The notes under the pieces are model-generated. The model searched no databases and was not told where the DNA came from. It worked only from the letters and a program-made list of their open reading frames with translations. 64,000 nt of DNA from Winogradskyella sp. J14-2 (lineage in GTDB: Bacteria; Bacteroidota; Bacteroidia; Flavobacteriales; Flavobacteriaceae). The position numbers and the translations under genes are program-made. Shown in pieces: positions 62,600 through 64,000 of the stretch (position 1 is its first letter; the number at the start of each line of letters is the position of its first letter). The stretch covers positions 2,480,001 through 2,544,000 of the forward strand of contig NZ_CP019388.1 of NCBI RefSeq assembly GCF_001971725.1, read 5' to 3'.

Positions 62600-63697
62600 A
62601 TGAGCACAATTACAAGATTATTAGTATACGCCATTATATCGGTAACATTTGGCACAATACAAGCCCAAGAAAAGGTAAAAGATAGTTTAGAGAAAACTTC
62701 AGTAGATTATAAAATTGAAGCTTTGGAAGAACTAAAAGTTAAAATTGAAAAGGAAGAACGGGAGTACTTAAAGGCAGAAATAGAATCCATTAACGAGCGG
62801 CAAGACGCTAAACAAATCACTGCAGCTGAAGCCGAAGATTTAAAGAAAGTAGCCGCTGAAAAAAGAGCAGCCAACATAGAAAATAGATTAGCGATTGTAG
62901 ATAACAAAATTGAACTCTTAAAACGAAACGATTCGGCATACTCTGTAGACGATGATGAGTCTTTTATTTTTAGAATTGGTGGTAGAGGTGAAGACTCTGA
63001 AGACGAATTTATTTATTTGGGGAAGAAAAATAGAAAGCATAAGCCCTACAAATTCGATAGACGCACTACAAGCGATATTGTTTTTGCAATCGGGTTTAAC
63101 AATGCCATTATTGAGGGTCAGGATTTAGACGATTCGCCCTATAAGTTAGGAGGATCAGGATTTATGGAGTTAGGTTACGCCTGGAAAACAAGAATTTTTG
63201 ACAATACCAACTTTTGGAGATTAAAGTACGGTTTCTCATTTCAGTGGAACAAGTTTGATATTAAAGACAACCAATACTTTGTTAATACCGATGGTGATGT
63301 AATCTTACAAGAGTTTCCAGTGGAATTGAATAAGGCAAAGTTTAGAACGACCAATTTGGTATTCCCGGTACATTTAGAATTTGGCCCATCTAAAAAGATT
63401 GAAAAAGAGGATTATTTTAGATACTCTACACGCAATAAGTTTAAAGTTGGTCTTGGAGGTTATGCAGGCCTTAACATTGGTAGCATGCAGAAATTAAAGT
63501 ACAAAGAAGATGGTAACCGTATAAAAAACAAACAACGTGGTGGTTTTGAAGTCAATGAGTTTGTATACGGATTAAGTGGTTATTTGGCTTGGGGAGACAC
63601 TGCATTATATGTAAAGTATGATCTTAATCCATTATTTAAAGACCAGGCTTTTGACCAAAATAATATATCAGTTGGTCTAAGATTTGATATGGATTAA
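62600..63697 (+). CDS. Outer-membrane beta-barrel protein with coiled-coil
   Basis: 365 residues. Signal peptide to about residue 23 (GTIQAQ), a long Lys/Glu coiled coil about 30-115, and a C-terminal barrel from about 160 (DIVFAIGFNNAIIEG, FWRLKYGFSFQWNKF, VYGLSGYLAWGDTALYVKYD), ending VGLRFDMD. Third gene of the sigma/anti-sigma operon, 48 bp after it. Function unknown. Confidence 0.8.
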   Translation: MSTITRLLVYAIISVTFGTIQAQEKVKDSLEKTSVDYKIEALEELKVKIEKEEREYLKAEIESINERQDAKQITAAEAEDLKKVAAEKRAANIENRLAIVDNKIELLKRNDSAYSVDDDESFIFRIGGRGEDSEDEFIYLGKKNRKHKPYKFDRRTTSDIVFAIGFNNAIIEGQDLDDSPYKLGGSGFMELGYAWKTRIFDNTNFWRLKYGFSFQWNKFDIKDNQYFVNTDGDVILQEFPVELNKAKFRTTNLVFPVHLEFGPSKKIEKEDYFRYSTRNKFKVGLGGYAGLNIGSMQKLKYKEDGNRIKNKQRGGFEVNEFVYGLSGYLAWGDTALYVKYDLNPLFKDQAFDQNNISVGLRFDMD

Positions 63698-63731
63698 AGC
63701 TAATTTTTCATCAATCAATTTTTGAGTGTTT

Positions 63732-63770
63732 AAAAGCCTTGATCTAGAAATGGATTAGGGCTTTTTTCTT
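63732..63770 (+). terminator. Intrinsic terminator of the sigma operon
   Basis: AAAAGCCTTGATC (63732-63744) pairs with GATTAGGGCTTTT (63753-63765), two G.U pairs, followed by T-rich DNA. Confidence 0.75.
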
Positions 63771-63844
63771 ATTATTTAATTTAATCAAATAACTTTTCAA
63801 CACAAATTTCTAAAACAAATAGATTATCTTAATTTTACACACTC

Positions 63845-63904
63845 GTCATTCCTGCGTCTCACACATAGCTGTCAGGCTGAGCCTGTCGAAGCCTTGTCGA
63901 AGTG
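63845..63904. repeat. Dispersed GTCGAAG repeat, copy near the window end
   Basis: CGTCATTCCTGCG followed by GGCTGAGCCTGTCGAAG and CCTTGTCGAAGTG. Same family as copies A and B and the core inside the terminator at 29479. The remaining gap up to the edge (63905-63942) is AT-rich with nothing recognised. Confidence 0.7.
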
Positions 63905-63942
63905 TTTTTGTAGTTTGGCATTTATAATTTAAAAATTAAAAA

Positions 63943-64000
63943 GATTCCTGCTAAAGTTTATCTTGAGCAGTGTCGAAAGACAGGAAGTTGTATGATCTCA
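63943..64000. repeat. Second GTCGAA repeat unit at the window edge
   Basis: GATTCCTGC, then TTGAGCAGTGTCGAAAGACAGGAA and TGATCTCA. It is a shorter variant of the same family and runs out of the window. Confidence 0.6.

Noticed and set aside
1..64000. Prophage, CRISPR array, antiphage island or transposase gene
   Set aside because: No array-like spaced repeats, integrase, capsid, Cas or transposase proteins are recognisable; gene content is mainly housekeeping and envelope functions.
1..64000. tRNA or rRNA genes
   Set aside because: No cloverleaf with T-loop GGTTCAAATC-like sequence or rRNA segments was noticed in the intergenic regions.

Overview
The window looks like a chromosomal segment of a marine-type member of the Flavobacteriaceae (phylum Bacteroidota). 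Supporting signs are AT-rich DNA, promoters of the TTTG-N19-TAnnTTTG type, almost no Shine-Dalgarno sites, three secreted proteins with type IX secretion (T9SS) C-terminal sorting domains, the gliding gene gldA, GLPGLI, DUF5686 and DUF3857 family proteins, and a dispersed repeat carrying GTCGAAG(TG). No tRNA, rRNA, CRISPR array, prophage or transposase gene was seen. Genus is not decidable from the sequence alone.

Layout. 1-6.3 kb (minus strand): etfB-etfA, a DUF151 nuclease-like protein, a nucleoside transporter with an extra N-terminal domain, thyA and a TonB-C-domain protein. 6.5-19.6 kb (plus): pyruvate dehydrogenase E1 beta, a DUF5686 outer-membrane protein, soluble and membrane pyrophosphatases, a 1732-residue secreted phosphoesterase, and an App1-like protein. 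19.6-23.3 kb (minus): a deoxynucleoside kinase, an unknown exported protein, and a response regulator/histidine kinase pair. 23.5-29.4 kb (plus), divergent from that pair: a small exported protein, three GLPGLI paralogues and an outer-membrane beta-barrel receptor. 29.6-33.4 kb (minus): two related exported proteins and metK. 33.8-37.7 kb (plus): a SAM-I riboswitch followed by metY-metX-hom. 37.9-42.5 kb: a PagL-like protein, a DUF2807 lipoprotein, a CHAP/small membrane protein pair, gldA and a T9SS protein. 42.7-46.9 kb (plus): an aromatic-rich leader peptide and attenuator, then pheA, an aminotransferase, tyrA and DAHP synthase-chorismate mutase. 47-57 kb: rsgA, dtd, two DUF3857 proteins, a MazG-like protein, aroA, queA, rlmN. 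57-64 kb: a T9SS protein, a polyprenyl synthase, an arylsulfotransferase-like lipoprotein, and an ECF sigma/anti-sigma/outer-membrane operon.

How it works together. Two amino-acid operons have readable RNA control. The methionine operon is headed by a SAM-I riboswitch with an intrinsic terminator and a visible competing antiterminator, and a separate 162-bp foldback lies between it and metY. The Phe/Tyr operon is headed by an unlisted 22-codon leader gene with eight aromatic codons in nine, followed by a 13-bp terminator and a competing antiterminator, so it reads as classical ribosome-stalling attenuation. The least understood unit is the 21.2-29.4 kb locus, where a two-component system faces a cassette of three GLPGLI proteins plus a receptor across a promoter carrying four TTAAC repeats about 10 bp apart. 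This is the best candidate for an undescribed system.
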